A stretch of 64,000 nucleotides of DNA from Thiomicrorhabdus sp. (lineage in GTDB: Bacteria; Pseudomonadota; Gammaproteobacteria; Thiomicrospirales; Thiomicrospiraceae), in the NCBI RefSeq assembly GCF_963677875.1, contig NZ_OY782566.1:62001-126000 (forward strand), read 5' to 3'. This document shows positions 55,333 through 62,281 of this stretch, in pieces. Below the pieces are notes generated by a model. That model saw nothing but the letters and a program-made list of their open reading frames with translations. It ran no database searches and was not told the DNA's origin. A program made the position numbers and the translations under genes. Within the stretch, counting starts at the first letter, position 1; the number at the start of each line of letters is the position of its first letter.

Positions 55333-56225
55333 CGCAGCTTTTCTGCATAAATCAGCGTCATTTTTGCTTCATCCATCGCTATCCAGCGTAAATACTGTGG
55401 ACGATCCCCAAATAAAGCCTGCACAAAATCCCGATCACCGTCACAGTTTTCACGAACCCTGTCAGGCAAGCTCGTGCGGCACTGATTACGATTGACAGAA
55501 GAACCGTTCCTCCCCCATGACAGAATGACAGCAACCGCCGATGACTCCAGTAGATTACCGGCATCCCCCTGTACCTTCAGCCCATAAGGAGCGGAAATCG
55601 TACCTATCGGCGGGGTTGATAGATGAAAATAAGGCGGCGCATTTAAAACCGGTCTCAAATCGACATTATTAACACAATCAAGACGACCGCTATCCGAATC
55701 AAAGCAGACCTCCCTGCATGCAACAGCCGAACTGTCACAATATAGAAAACCACTGCTAGGGCAAAACCAGGCCCCCTCCAACCCACCATTCCCCTGCCTT
55801 GCAAAGACGGCTGCTGACTGGCAGATCTCATTCACATACCGCTGCGATTCGCTTCTCTGGTGAACTCTATAGTAATAACGCCTTTTCCAGACGTCTCCAC
55901 TAGAAACCGACAGCGTTTTAAACGGCAGAAAACCTTCGCGCTCACGGCAAACCGAAATTCCGGAATGTACCGTTCGATCTTCAAGCCCATCTCCATCCAC
56001 ATCAGGGCAAGGCAAATAAGCATTCACCTGCAAAAAATCCAACAAACGCTGTTTCCGTCTATCCATCTCCAATTGCTGCTTCAAGCCTTTTTCCTGAACT
56101 CCTCTAAAGTGCAGAAGCTGCGAATAATCAATCAGGATCCACGAAAAAATGGTAATCACCACCAGCATTTCCAGCAAAATGAAACCCGGTGACGAGAGCC
56201 TTCTATCCGTTAAGGACATACCCAT
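55329..56225 (-). CDS. Prepilin-like protein (pseudopilin C), atypical cleavage site
   Basis: A 298-residue protein with SSPGFILLEMLVVITIFSWILIDYSQLL, a prepilin-type N-terminus in which FILLE replaces the usual FTLIE. The body has YLPCPDVDGDGLEDRTVHSGISVCREREGFLPF and ENCDGDRDFVQALFGD, matching the neighbour. Nine or more cysteines suggest several disulfides. It overlaps the genes on both sides (16 bp and 4 bp). Confidence 0.75.
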   Translation of the reverse strand: MGMSLTDRRLSSPGFILLEMLVVITIFSWILIDYSQLLHFRGVQEKGLKQQLEMDRRKQRLLDFLQVNAYLPCPDVDGDGLEDRTVHSGISVCREREGFLPFKTLSVSSGDVWKRRYYYRVHQRSESQRYVNEICQSAAVFARQGNGGLEGAWFCPSSGFLYCDSSAVACREVCFDSDSGRLDCVNNVDLRPVLNAPPYFHLSTPPIGTISAPYGLKVQGDAGNLLESSAVAVILSWGRNGSSVNRNQCRTSLPDRVRENCDGDRDFVQALFGDRPQYLRWIAMDEAKMTLIYAEKLR

Positions 56226-57097
56226 TCCCGTCCATTCGCCCCCAAAGGGTTATCAATGACATCATATGCCTTAAACCAGTGCATTCCCTCCTCCGAAGCC
56301 AACGGCAGAGCAGCATTAAACCGCTCTTTTTCTGCACAAATCCGCGCTTGAATCCACTGTGACAATTCTTCCCAATGAATTCCGACCACCAAGTCCCTCA
56401 AAGCACCCTCCGCCTCGTCGCCCTGCTTAAATAAATAATCCCCGTCACGGTTTTCATCATTCAAGCCATCCGAACCGGCATCGATTAACACTGCCACATA
56501 CCCTGAAATGCCGTTCACACTGAGAATCGGCAACCGTCCAGCATTAGAAGGATCCAACGAAGAAGGTGACAGTGGTGCAAAGCGGTAAAGCTGTCCATTC
56601 ACATAATTTGGATTAGAATGAACAAAACGCTCATCAACAAAATAATAAAACCTTGCATCTGACGAAAAATAGTAATGACGGGTAACAATACGGCCCGGAA
56701 GAAACCCGACACAAGGATGAGCCAAACACCCACTACGGCTGGGATCAGGAGCAAAGCCACTATCGGCAACTCCCGAGAAAATCCGGCCGCAGCGCGTTTC
56801 TCCGCCAGTCAGCAAGCCATCACCGTTTAAATCAACGCAAGGAAAATACCCAGGTGAAGGCTGCTGCTCCGCACCCTGAAAATTACTAGAATTATCAGTC
56901 AAATAGCGCTCTGGCTGCAAAACGGCGAAAGCCAGCAAACGCTTTTTTGCGTCTGACAAAGCATGAATACGCAACTCCTGTTGACTCTGTTGCGCAGCCA
57001 AAATCCAACGCGAGGAATTGGAAAACATCATTAGAGAGGCAACAACGGATAAAACTGCGCCTAAAGCAAGTACCAAAAACCCACAACTCTTTTTCAT
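56210..57097 (-). CDS. Membrane-anchored pilus-associated protein (PilX/GspK-like, first gene of cluster)
   Basis: A 295-residue protein with an N-terminal membrane helix (GFLVLALGAVLSVVASLMMF) but no clear prepilin G/F site. The body has YFPCVDLNGDGLLTGGETRCGRIF, LAHPCVGFLPGR, ENRDGDYLFKQGDEAEGALRDL and a C-terminal REWVCP, the same motif series as the two prepilin-like proteins. It may be a minor pilin or tip component. The stop overlaps the next gene by 16 bp. Confidence 0.65.
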   Translation of the reverse strand: MKKSCGFLVLALGAVLSVVASLMMFSNSSRWILAAQQSQQELRIHALSDAKKRLLAFAVLQPERYLTDNSSNFQGAEQQPSPGYFPCVDLNGDGLLTGGETRCGRIFSGVADSGFAPDPSRSGCLAHPCVGFLPGRIVTRHYYFSSDARFYYFVDERFVHSNPNYVNGQLYRFAPLSPSSLDPSNAGRLPILSVNGISGYVAVLIDAGSDGLNDENRDGDYLFKQGDEAEGALRDLVVGIHWEELSQWIQARICAEKERFNAALPLASEEGMHWFKAYDVIDNPLGANGREWVCP

Positions 57098-57106
57098 GAG
57101 GCCAAT

Positions 57107-57126
57107 AATAAGTAAAAAAACTTATT
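57107..57126. promoter_or_regulatory. Palindrome AATAAGT-N6-ACTTATT, copy 1
   Basis: A perfect 7-bp inverted repeat 10 bp upstream of the first cluster gene (ATG 57097), matching the copy at 54537-54556 in both arms and spacing. Too close to the start codon for a promoter spacer, so it may overlap the -10 or transcription start. Confidence 0.55.
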
Positions 57127-57253
57127 AAAATAATCCCCCTTGGAGGAACAAAAGTCAAAAATATTAGAGAGAACTGAATTCGAAATGTTTAATGGAGATT
57201 GGCTTCTAAACAGGAAGGCAAGAATAAAATTCAGAAAACAGAAGCCGGAAAAG

Positions 57254-57280
57254 AAAAACCCCGCCAAAAGACGGGGTTTT
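57254..57280 (-). terminator. Terminator of the porin gene
   Basis: AAAACCCCG and CGGGGTTTT around a short loop, with an A run on the plus strand that gives a U tract for minus-strand transcripts. It lies 37 bp after the porin stop. Confidence 0.85.
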
Positions 57281-57316
57281 CAAAGTTCAATTTAACTGAC
57301 AGATGTCAGCAAATAA

Positions 57317-58336
57317 TTAGAACTTGTGAACCATACCAACGATAGTAGAAGTAATATCTTTACCAGCTGGAGCACCACCTAGAACAGAAGTGTCGGTTTT
57401 AATATTTTTATCAGTTTGAGCAACGTAAACGTAAGCCGTGGTTTTCTTACCTAGAGAGTAGTTCAAACCTACAGCGTAAGCTGAAGCATCTTTACCATTT
57501 TTATAGTCGATAGTTGAATATTTGATTTTAGGCATGATTTTGCCCATTTTGTAACCCAACTGAGCTTGGATGTTAGAACCTTCTGAATCACCATCTGAAC
57601 TTGCACCATCATCAAAAGATTGGTACATAGCGTTTGCAATCAAACCGCCAGCTGCATACTGAGCTGATACACGAGTTTCAGTGTAGTCTTTATTAGAGTT
57701 AGTAACTTTTTCACCGAAGCTGTTATAACCTGCAGAAAGGAATAGACCTTTTTTCGCTGAACCGTACATAGCTGCAACAGAGTATGCGTTTGCTAGATCA
57801 GCTTCATCACCATTTGCAGTAGTCTCGTTAGATACACCCGCACCAACGAAAGTGATACCAGCAAAAGAAGGAGATACATAAGCTAGAACGTTCGCAGCAC
57901 GAACCTCACCACCAGCTTCTGCTACACCAAGCTTACCAGAGAAAGGCTTAACATCGGCTGCGCCATCATTAAACAAATCTTTTGGCTGAGACATTTTGAA
58001 TGGAGTGTCGTGACGACCCATCAAAACCGTACCGAAACCGCCAGCTAGACCCAAGAAAGCGTTACGATCTTTAAGAGCAGTAGCACCTGCAGTAGCATTT
58101 TTACCACCTGCAACATCAACTTCCCACTCTAGGTGGTAAACCGCTTTAAGACCGTTACCTAGATCTTCAGCACCTTTAACACCGATACGTGAAGCGGTAG
58201 AGTTTACAGTCGTACCTTTATCAGTAGTGTTGTTGATGTTCATGTTAACTTGACCGAAAAGAGTCGGAGCATCAGCCATTGCAACAGGAGCGGCGATAGC
58301 AGAAGCGATTGCTAGAGCAACAATATTCTTTTTCAT
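57317..58336 (-). CDS. General porin (Gram-negative porin family)
   Basis: A 339-residue outer-membrane trimeric-type porin with signal peptide MKKNIVALAIASAIAAPVAMA. The mature start is DAPTLFGQVNMNINNTTDKG; the barrel includes GLKAVYHLEWEVD, RNAFLGLAGGFGTVLMGRHDTPFK (the loop-3 region) and a terminal Phe in IVGMVHKF. Codons are biased as in a strongly expressed gene (many GCT, ACA, GTA). Ribosome site AAGGAAG. Single gene with its own terminator. Confidence 0.88.
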   Translation of the reverse strand: MKKNIVALAIASAIAAPVAMADAPTLFGQVNMNINNTTDKGTTVNSTASRIGVKGAEDLGNGLKAVYHLEWEVDVAGGKNATAGATALKDRNAFLGLAGGFGTVLMGRHDTPFKMSQPKDLFNDGAADVKPFSGKLGVAEAGGEVRAANVLAYVSPSFAGITFVGAGVSNETTANGDEADLANAYSVAAMYGSAKKGLFLSAGYNSFGEKVTNSNKDYTETRVSAQYAAGGLIANAMYQSFDDGASSDGDSEGSNIQAQLGYKMGKIMPKIKYSTIDYKNGKDASAYAVGLNYSLGKKTTAYVYVAQTDKNIKTDTSVLGGAPAGKDITSTIVGMVHKF

Positions 58337-58785
58337 TGTTTTCTTCCTTAAATGAGTTAAATCTGCCCACTCATTTGGTGGACTTGGAGAAGACTATAGG
58401 CCTTTATTTTTTGCCCTGCAACTTTTTTTGTAAAAAAAACCACAAACTTTTCCGCTGTTGTTTTTTTGCAACAAGAGGCATCAATCCGGATTATAAACAG
58501 ACATAAAACAAGCCTTAAGATCAGCCTTCCCAGAAATATATTGGACAAAACACACGCTTAAAACATAATCAGCCGACAGAACTCAGATGAGTTGCCAAGC
58601 CTTGCGCCACCCTTAGCGATCAAAACCATAACTGGAGCCAAGAAACATTCAGCTCTTTCACCAACACACAACTCTCTCACCCTAAAAATTATTTTCAATT
58701 CTTCAGACACCATTCCTCAGACACCATCAGGCACAAAAAAACCCGCTCAAGGCGGGTTTTAATCTCAATAACGAGAAAAACGATA
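58337..58785. other. 449-bp intergenic region (porin promoter side)
   Basis: It contains the upstream region of the porin gene and, at its far end, the rpsI terminator (58738-58760). AT-rich homopolymer tracts lie near 58420-58470. I see no gene or recognisable operator. Confidence 0.5.
58738..58760 (-). terminator. Terminator of rplM-rpsI
   Basis: ACCCGC, short loop, GCGGGT with A/T runs on both sides, 25 bp after the rpsI stop on the minus strand. Confidence 0.85.
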
Positions 58786-59178
58786 TTAACGTTTTGAGAA
58801 TTGCGGACGACGACGTGCTTTGCGAAGACCGACTTTTTTACGTTCAACTTGACGCGCATCACGAGTCAATAGACCGCGAGCGCGTAGCGCAGCACGATTA
58901 CCTTCTTCATAAGCGACCAAGGCACGCGACAAACCATGACGAACAGCACCGGCCTGACCCGTAGTACCGCCACCGACGACAGTAATCACTGCATCGAATT
59001 TTTCAAGGCTTTCGGTTGCTTCCAAAGGCTGATTAATGACCATCAAATCTGTTTCGCGAGCAAAATACTCATTAATATCGCGACCGTTAACCGTCATCTT
59101 CCCAGAACCGGCACGCAAGAATACACGCGCTACTGAGCTTTTACGACGACCTGTTCCGTAGTATTGTTCTGTTGCCAT
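58786..59178 (-). CDS. rpsI: 30S ribosomal protein S9
   Basis: A 130-residue protein ([22 protein letters not shown] ... [18 protein letters not shown]). Its basic C-terminal tail reaches the P-site tRNA. Second gene of the conserved rplM-rpsI operon, 12 bp after rplM. Confidence 0.98.
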   Translation of the reverse strand: MATEQYYGTGRRKSSVARVFLRAGSGKMTVNGRDINEYFARETDLMVINQPLEATESLEKFDAVITVVGGGTTGQAGAVRHGLSRALVAYEEGNRAALRARGLLTRDARQVERKKVGLRKARRRPQFSKR

Positions 59179-59190
59179 TTTGTGTACCCC

Positions 59191-59619
59191 TTAGATATCT
59201 AATGCTTTTGGTTGTTGAGCCGTATGCGGATGTTCGGTTCCTGCATAGACTTTTAACTTCTTGAACATTGCACGACCAAGAGGCCCTTTTGGCAACATAC
59301 CTTTTACCGCGAACTCAAGCGGACGATTAGGCGCTTTATCCATCAACTTTTCGAAGTTAGTTGATTTCAAATGACCAACATACCCTGTTACGTGGTGGTA
59401 CATTTTATCTTTACGCTTATTACCGGTAACGGCAATTTTTTCAGCATTAACGACAACAATATAATCGCCACAATCCGCATGAGGAGTATACTCAGGCTTA
59501 TGCTTACCGCGCAGACGCGAAGCGATTTCAGCAGCCAAACGACCCAAAGTTTTACCTTCGGCATCCACAACATACCAGTCACGTTTGATTTCGGCTGGTT
59601 TTGCAACAAATGTTTTCAT
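59191..59619 (-). CDS. rplM: 50S ribosomal protein L13
   Basis: A 142-residue protein ([39 protein letters not shown]...). It binds 23S rRNA early in assembly. First gene of the operon with rpsI. Confidence 0.98.
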   Translation of the reverse strand: MKTFVAKPAEIKRDWYVVDAEGKTLGRLAAEIASRLRGKHKPEYTPHADCGDYIVVVNAEKIAVTGNKRKDKMYHHVTGYVGHLKSTNFEKLMDKAPNRPLEFAVKGMLPKGPLGRAMFKKLKVYAGTEHPHTAQQPKALDI

Positions 59620-59816
59620 AATTTGTTCCTAACTAAAAAATAATCCAAATCCAAAGAGTGAAAATCAACCCGGTTCATTTTCACCCACTTACTGTTTAAC
59701 GGGCAATAAGGGGAAGGATTAACAAGGTGCAAAATTATACATCCGATCAAATAAACAAACAACACCTAAACAGATAATATTTCTACAAATTCCATAATTT
59801 ATTTTCAGTGCTTCAA

Positions 59817-59843
59817 ACAAAAAAACCGGCCTTCAAGGCCGGT
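59817..59843 (-). terminator. Terminator of the TorF-like gene
   Basis: ACCGGCC/GGCCGGT around loop ttcaa (59825-59843), preceded by a plus-strand A run that gives the U tract on minus-strand RNA. Confidence 0.85.
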
Positions 59844-59890
59844 CAATTGAATTTTACTCATTTAAGTAGCGGCACTGCTCGCTTTAATCC

Positions 59891-60577
59891 TTACATAATA
59901 TCGAAGGATTTGCTCAGACCAAGCACCAGGAAGCTTTGATCGATCCCACCGACGTTTTTGTCTTCAGGCGTTACATAAACATAGTTCACCGCACCGTCCA
60001 AGCCGGCAGCCAACTCGAAAGAATAACCAAGATCCGCATAATAAAGCGCGTCTTTGCTTGTGTCCGTATCACCATCCATTTTGGCAATCGTCAGACCAAA
60101 ATCGCCAAAGGCAACAGAAGCATACAAGTGATCATAATCCGTATCGCCCGACGCAGTACTCATCCAGACCCCTTTGTCATAACCGATGGTAAAATCACCA
60201 AAACCAATCGACAAATTAACTTCTTTGTAAGGGTCATCGAAAGCACTTTCCGTGTAGCCGTAGTAAGTCGCACCTACACCCAGAGAAACACCTTCCGTGA
60301 TATCACCAGCCCAACCTGCATAGAAATCGTATTCCAGACCTGTCTCAACATCCGCAACCCAAGTCCCTGCATACAATCCAGATTCACCTTCATAATCCAA
60401 ACCGGCTGAAGCGGAACCTGATTCAGTTTGCTCAATACCACGGAAAACATAGTTTGAAACATATCCAACATTCGCGGAAACACCCGCTTGAGCAGTCGCA
60501 GGAGCGATTGACATTGAAGTTGCTCCAGCAATTGCCATAGACGCCAGTAAAGATTTTAATGTGAATGCTTTTTTCAT
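59891..60577 (-). CDS. TorF-family putative porin (Gcw_chp)
   Basis: A 228-residue outer-membrane barrel with signal peptide MKKAFTLKSLLASMAIAGATSMSIAPATAQA. The family signature NVGYVSNYVFRGIEQTESGSASAGLDYEGESGLYAGTWVADVE is at the mature N-terminus. Strands are acidic, with many Tyr/Asp. ATG 60577 with GGAGAG-type spacing is preferred over the frame to 60592. Substrate unknown. It is 177 bp downstream of the ModE-like gene but has its own upstream region. Confidence 0.85.
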   Translation of the reverse strand: MKKAFTLKSLLASMAIAGATSMSIAPATAQAGVSANVGYVSNYVFRGIEQTESGSASAGLDYEGESGLYAGTWVADVETGLEYDFYAGWAGDITEGVSLGVGATYYGYTESAFDDPYKEVNLSIGFGDFTIGYDKGVWMSTASGDTDYDHLYASVAFGDFGLTIAKMDGDTDTSKDALYYADLGYSFELAAGLDGAVNYVYVTPEDKNVGGIDQSFLVLGLSKSFDIM

Positions 60578-60754
60578 CGTTTTACTCTCCAAACGGATTA
60601 ATCAAATTTCCTCCATCCATTAGCTCTCAAAATGCCAAAAATAAAAAACATGATTAATTTCAATCAATTAACAGCATTCAACCCAAAATCATTACAACTA
60701 CATGACAAACACAAACCCCAACTTCATTCCATGATGATGCACAATCGCACCATT

Positions 60755-61144
60755 TTAGACATTTCCAGACAAATGCTTTTGCTGCATCTGTTGCAGAAAT
60801 ACAACAAGCTCTTTTTCCAACTCTCTGAAGGCCTGAATCACCGATTTCCCTCTTTCAGTCACAACGGTTCCTCCACCGTCTTTACCGCCCTGCAACTTAA
60901 TAACCAGAGGTTCACCGTACATACTGTTCATTTCTTCCACCAGTTTCCAGGCTTTTTTATAAGACATTCCCATCGCTTTTGCTGCCTGACTGATCGAACC
61001 ACACACAACAATCTGTTCCAGAAGCTGAATTCTGCCAATTCCAACATAACCCTCATTCTCTCCCGCAAACCAGAATCGCGCATGGATTTTCTCCGAGTAT
61101 GCCTCGCCCGGAATCTGATTCGCTGCTTTTACCTTTCTACTCAT
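60755..61144 (-). CDS. modE: ModE-type DNA-binding protein without molybdate domains
   Basis: A 129-residue protein equal to the N-terminal winged-helix domain of ModE. The helix-turn-helix is GSISQAAKAMGMSYKKAWKLVEEMN (about 49-73) and the wing is GGKDGGGTVVTERGK, both diagnostic. E. coli ModE has two Mop domains after this that bind molybdate; here the protein stops at HLSGNV. It therefore must sense metal through another protein, perhaps the molbindin at 2158, or respond differently. The start is ATG 61144 (MSRKVKAANQ) behind GAGGG; the frame is open to 61222 but those residues do not fit the family. It is the natural candidate to bind the 28-bp boxes at 1702, 1784, 8439 and 12944. Confidence 0.88.
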   Translation of the reverse strand: MSRKVKAANQIPGEAYSEKIHARFWFAGENEGYVGIGRIQLLEQIVVCGSISQAAKAMGMSYKKAWKLVEEMNSMYGEPLVIKLQGGKDGGGTVVTERGKSVIQAFRELEKELVVFLQQMQQKHLSGNV

Positions 61145-61241
61145 TACCCTCACCCAAAATTTCTCGGACGCCAGCCAATACCATAAATAAAGCCGACCGG
61201 GCGCTGGCAAGCCAAATAACACGACCGATAAAAAGCTTAAA

Positions 61242-61270
61242 TTGACAAGACTTCCATTAGCAGAGAATAT
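61242..61270 (+). promoter_or_regulatory. Sigma70-type promoter upstream of the DUF2892 gene
   Basis: TTGACA (61242-61247), 17 bp, GAATAT (61265-61270). The transcript would have a leader of about 220 nt containing an inverted repeat GGTAAGGTTC / GAACTTACC (61371-61398). Confidence 0.5.
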
Positions 61271-61498
61271 ATTGTACGTCCTTAACGGCCTTTATGAGCA
61301 AAACTCCGGGGGTATTCTTAAAAATCCCGCGCAGAAATCCGTAAGCTGATAAAACCGCTGACAGGGAACAGGTAAGGTTCTTTTTACCCGAACTTACCGC
61401 AACTTTGATCCTGAGCCCGACTGCTTGCAAACTCTACAAGAGCGTGAAAGCAGCGTAACTTTCAACACAAAACAATGAAATCAGATGGAGCTTACTAA

Positions 61499-61699
61499 AT
61501 GAACGTCGGAACACTTGACCGTATTATTCGAATTGTACTGGGGTTAGCCCTAATGGCACTTGCATACACAGGCGTAATCGGAAACTGGGGATATATCGGA
61601 ATTATTCCGTTCATCACCGGTTTGATTAAATGGTGCCCGCTTTACACCCTGATCGGAATTCAAACCTGCCCTCTGCACTCAACCGTCAAACGCGACTGA
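61499..61699 (+). CDS. DUF2892 (YgaP-type transmembrane) protein
   Basis: A 66-residue inner-membrane protein: MNVGTLDRIIRIVLGLALMAL, a second hydrophobic helix (WGYIGIIPFITGLIKWCPLYTLIGI) and a Cys pair (WCPLY and TCPLH). The domain is the membrane anchor of the rhodanese YgaP and also occurs alone in sulfur oxidisers; function unknown. It has a long leader and its own terminator at 61726-61756. Confidence 0.88.
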   Translation: MNVGTLDRIIRIVLGLALMALAYTGVIGNWGYIGIIPFITGLIKWCPLYTLIGIQTCPLHSTVKRD

Positions 61700-61725
61700 G
61701 AACAGCAGCTTTCCTTTTCTACCCC

Positions 61726-61756
61726 AAAAGGTCGCCGAATCGGCGACCTTTTTTTA
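61726..61756 (+). terminator. Terminator of the DUF2892 gene
   Basis: AAGGTCGCCGA (61728-61738) pairs perfectly with TCGGCGACCTT (61740-61750), followed by T7. Confidence 0.92.
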
Positions 61757-61845
61757 TTTTTACTTCAGGCCTTGCTTATATAAAACGTTTTAAACCGGCT
61801 CATCAGAAATTTTTTTAATTATTTTCGGTTTCCACCCTTCAAAAC

Positions 61846-61908
61846 TTATCCACAGCTTATTCCATCGCAAACACGCCGATTCGTCGACTCAAGTTCGAGT
61901 TGTCCACA
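61846..61908. promoter_or_regulatory. Two DnaA boxes upstream of nrdA
   Basis: TTATCCACA at 61846-61854 is a perfect DnaA box and TTGTCCACA at 61900-61908 is a one-mismatch copy in the same orientation. In E. coli DnaA also binds upstream of nrdAB and couples dNTP supply to replication. Confidence 0.65.
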
Positions 61909-61972
61909 CCTTCACGCATCTGAACACACCCGGAAACAAGCGAATTTTGCGACTTGCACTCACCGGGAAAAT

Positions 61973-62020
61973 CTACTATATTTTGCGTTATAGAAAATAC
62001 CGGTAAACAACATATAGTGC
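61973..62020. promoter_or_regulatory. Paired NrdR-like boxes
   Basis: Two 16-bp sites at 61973-61988 and 62005-62020 match the remembered NrdR consensus acaCwAtATaTwGtgt at 12 and 13 of 16 positions. Their starts are exactly 32 bp apart (three helical turns), the usual NrdR arrangement. They should repress nrd transcription when dATP/ATP signals are right. Confidence 0.65.
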
Positions 62021-62037
62021 AAACACCACAATACAAA

Positions 62038-62053
62038 CACTAAAGCTTTAGTG
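62038..62053. repeat. Perfect 16-bp palindrome before nrdA
   Basis: CACTAAAGCTTTAGTG, perfectly symmetric, 18 bp after the second NrdR-like box and about 230 bp before nrdA. It resembles the NrdR half-site (ACACTA) but the centre is two bases wider. It may be a third regulator site. Confidence 0.5.
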
Positions 62054-62281
62054 CGTTGAATTGAAAATCTGCATCCAGTTTTACCGCCAACAAAATGAAT
62101 TTATTTCATTTTTTAGTTCAAACGCCATTTTGAACTAGCGCCTGACAAAATTGAGTGCTGGCAGACTCTAAATCACTCGAACCGATTCAAGGCATTTAAT
62201 TTAAAAAACGCCCTTTTTTGTTTTTAAACGAACCTTCGCATCCACTAATCGGGTTCACTACACAGGTTGAAAAAAACGCCG

